Assembly: GCA_002298885.1 (NCBI GenBank)
Contig: DBMK01000022.1
Coordinates: 1 to 15,049 of the forward strand
Source: Anaerolineaceae bacterium UBA700
GTDB taxonomy: Bacteria; Chloroflexota; Anaerolineae; Anaerolineales; Anaerolineaceae
Length of the DNA: 15,049 nucleotides
Direction: 5' to 3'
Shown: positions 14,089 to 15,049 of the stretch, piece by piece
How the letters are laid out: every line of letters begins with the position of its first letter
Numbering within the stretch: the first letter of the stretch is position 1
Made by a program: the position numbers and the translations under genes
The notes under the pieces: model-generated
What the model was told of the DNA's origin: nothing
The model's input: the letters and a program-made list of their open reading frames with translations, nothing else
The model's database searches: none

Positions 14089-14172
14089 AACCACGGAAGC
14101 GCGGAGGACACTGAGAAAACCTGATTAATTCTAAAAGGTTTTCTCAGTGTCCTTCGTGCCTCCGTGGTTAAA
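14086..14172. repeat. 37-bp imperfect inverted repeat
   Basis: Arms 14086-14122 and 14136-14172 match at 34 of 37 positions around a 13-nt AT-rich loop. The outer part reads TTTAACCACGGA and the inner part GGACACTGAGAAAACCT. Differences are confined to a 10-bp middle portion. No ORF lies inside. It sits between the terminator of the ATPase gene and the start of gpmA. Sequences of the 'accacgga...gga(c)aca(g)gag' kind recur as dispersed palindromes in many environmental bacterial genomes, as I recall. Whether this copy belongs to that group needs a search. Confidence 0.85.
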
Positions 14173-14244
14173 TCCAACAAAAATCGGGTAAAATTAATAA
14201 AATGCAGAAAGTATTCAATTAAATAATCACACAGGAAGGATAAG

Positions 14245-14994
14245 ATGATAAAACTTGTTCTTTTACGGCATGGGGAAAGCACCTGGAACCTGGAAAATCG
14301 GTTCACAGGCTGGACGGACGTCGATCTATCGGAGACAGGGCTCAACGAAGCGCACCAGGCGGGGAAGCTATTGAAGGCGGAGGGCTATACCTTTGATATC
14401 GCCCTGACCTCGGTCTTAAAACGCGCCATCCGGACCTTGTGGATTGCCATGGATGAGATGGACCTGATGTGGATCCCGGTGGAGAACGCCTGGCAGCTCA
14501 ACGAGCGCCATTACGGCGCCCTGCAGGGGTTGAACAAGGCCGAGACAGCGGAAAAATACGGCCAGGACCAGGTCAAGCTGTGGCGGCGCAGCTACAACGT
14601 GCCCCCGCCGCCGCTGGATTGGAACGACGAGCGCCACCCACGATTCGACAAACGCTATGCCTCGCTGACCAAGGAACAACTGCCGGCCTGCGAATCGCTC
14701 GAGCTGACCTTACAGCGGGTGCTGCCGTATTGGGACAGCCGCATCGTGCCGCTGTTGAAGAGCGGCGCTAAGGTGCTGGTTGCGGCCCACGGCAACAGCC
14801 TGCGGGCGCTGGTGAAGCACCTGGACCACATTTCGGACGAGGAAATCCCGGAATTGAACATCCCCACCGGCATTCCGCTGGTGTACGAGCTGGACGACCA
14901 GCTCAAGGCCATCCAGCATTATTACCTGGGTGACCAGGCGGCCGCCGAAGCCAAGGCGAAGGCGGTGGCGGCGCAGTCGCAAATTAAGAAATAG
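14245..14994 (+). CDS. gpmA: 2,3-bisphosphoglycerate-dependent phosphoglycerate mutase
   Basis: Glycolytic and gluconeogenic enzyme of 249 residues that interconverts 3- and 2-phosphoglycerate in the cytoplasm. Seen: LLRHGES with the phosphohistidine His9, Arg60 (SVLKRAIRT), Glu87 in [14 protein letters not shown], the [12 protein letters not shown] loop that shapes the bisphosphoglycerate site, and His182 in [14 protein letters not shown]. Everything needed is present and the length equals the typical bacterial dPGM. The last 20 residues are an Ala/Lys-rich tail. AGGAAGGA precedes the ATG at 14245. A TAAAAT -10 candidate (14189-14194) lies just after the inverted repeat, with only a poor -35 inside it. 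The gene appears to be transcribed on its own, since a terminator separates it from the preceding gene. Confidence 0.96.
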   Translation: MIKLVLLRHGESTWNLENRFTGWTDVDLSETGLNEAHQAGKLLKAEGYTFDIALTSVLKRAIRTLWIAMDEMDLMWIPVENAWQLNERHYGALQGLNKAETAEKYGQDQVKLWRRSYNVPPPPLDWNDERHPRFDKRYASLTKEQLPACESLELTLQRVLPYWDSRIVPLLKSGAKVLVAAHGNSLRALVKHLDHISDEEIPELNIPTGIPLVYELDDQLKAIQHYYLGDQAAAEAKAKAVAAQSQIKK

Positions 14995-15036
14995 GGAATA
15001 GAGGGTAGAGAATAGAGAGTAGAGAGTAGAGAAGAA
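14995..15036. repeat. 7-bp purine-rich tandem repeat, longer copy
   Basis: Five full units plus part of a sixth follow the gpmA stop codon: GGAATAG, AGGGTAG, AGAATAG, AGAGTAG, AGAGTAG, AGAAG. The consensus AGARTAG matches the shorter array at 3778-3803. Both arrays abut a stop codon but lie in opposite orientation relative to transcription. No hairpin is evident. Confidence 0.75.
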
Positions 15037-15049
15037 ATAAAAACAGCTC

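Overview
This window looks like ordinary chromosome from a free-living bacterium. GC content is in the high fifties by eye, genes are tightly packed and Shine-Dalgarno sites are strong. The best guess is a Chloroflexota/Anaerolineae-type organism. That rests on the gene mix: a heterodimeric ABC exporter, NarL-type two-component genes next to a MacAB-like pump with a glycine-rich adaptor tail, a UgpC-type ATPase standing alone, and a divergent Fpg/Nei glycosylase. It is an inference, since no rRNA, tRNA or marker phylogeny is available. I see no phage, transposase, CRISPR or tRNA gene.

Layout from left to right. (1) 27-3645, minus strand: two overlapping genes encode the halves of a heterodimeric ABC exporter, behind a roughly 100-nt structured leader. 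(2) 3803-4144, minus strand: a small YCII-type protein with its own good sigma-70 promoter. (3) 4145-4504: a gene-free stretch holding two copies of a paired-hairpin repeat, then a promoter. (4) 4505-5038, plus strand: a secreted lipoprotein. It ends in a long bidirectional terminator shared with (5) 5101-7147, minus strand: a NarL/DesR-type histidine kinase and response regulator. (6) 7370-10928, plus strand: a divergent operon for a MacAB-like efflux pump (adaptor, ATPase, permease). The spacer between (5) and (6) contains dyad-symmetric ATGAC/GTCAT sites that could be the regulator's operators. (7) 11128-11922, plus strand: a CDP-alcohol phosphatidyltransferase, preceded by a possible 38-residue ORF. 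(8) 11925-12734, minus strand: an Fpg/Nei DNA glycosylase lacking several usual DNA-contact residues. (9) 12916-14028, plus strand: a UgpC/MalK-type sugar-importer ATPase with a near-consensus promoter and a terminator. (10) 14245-14994, plus strand: phosphoglycerate mutase GpmA, separated from (9) by a 37-bp imperfect inverted repeat.

The most coherent unit is 5101-10928. A membrane kinase/regulator pair and a three-gene efflux pump sit head to head around a palindrome-rich spacer, which suggests that membrane or antibiotic stress sensing drives pump expression. The least explained material is non-coding: the double hairpin repeats at 4249-4431, the inverted repeat at 14086-14172, and a 7-bp purine-rich repeat seen at two distant gene ends (3778-3803 and 14995-15036). 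I did not find a convincing wholly new multi-gene system. The leads are the repeats, the divergent glycosylase and the candidate regulatory spacer.
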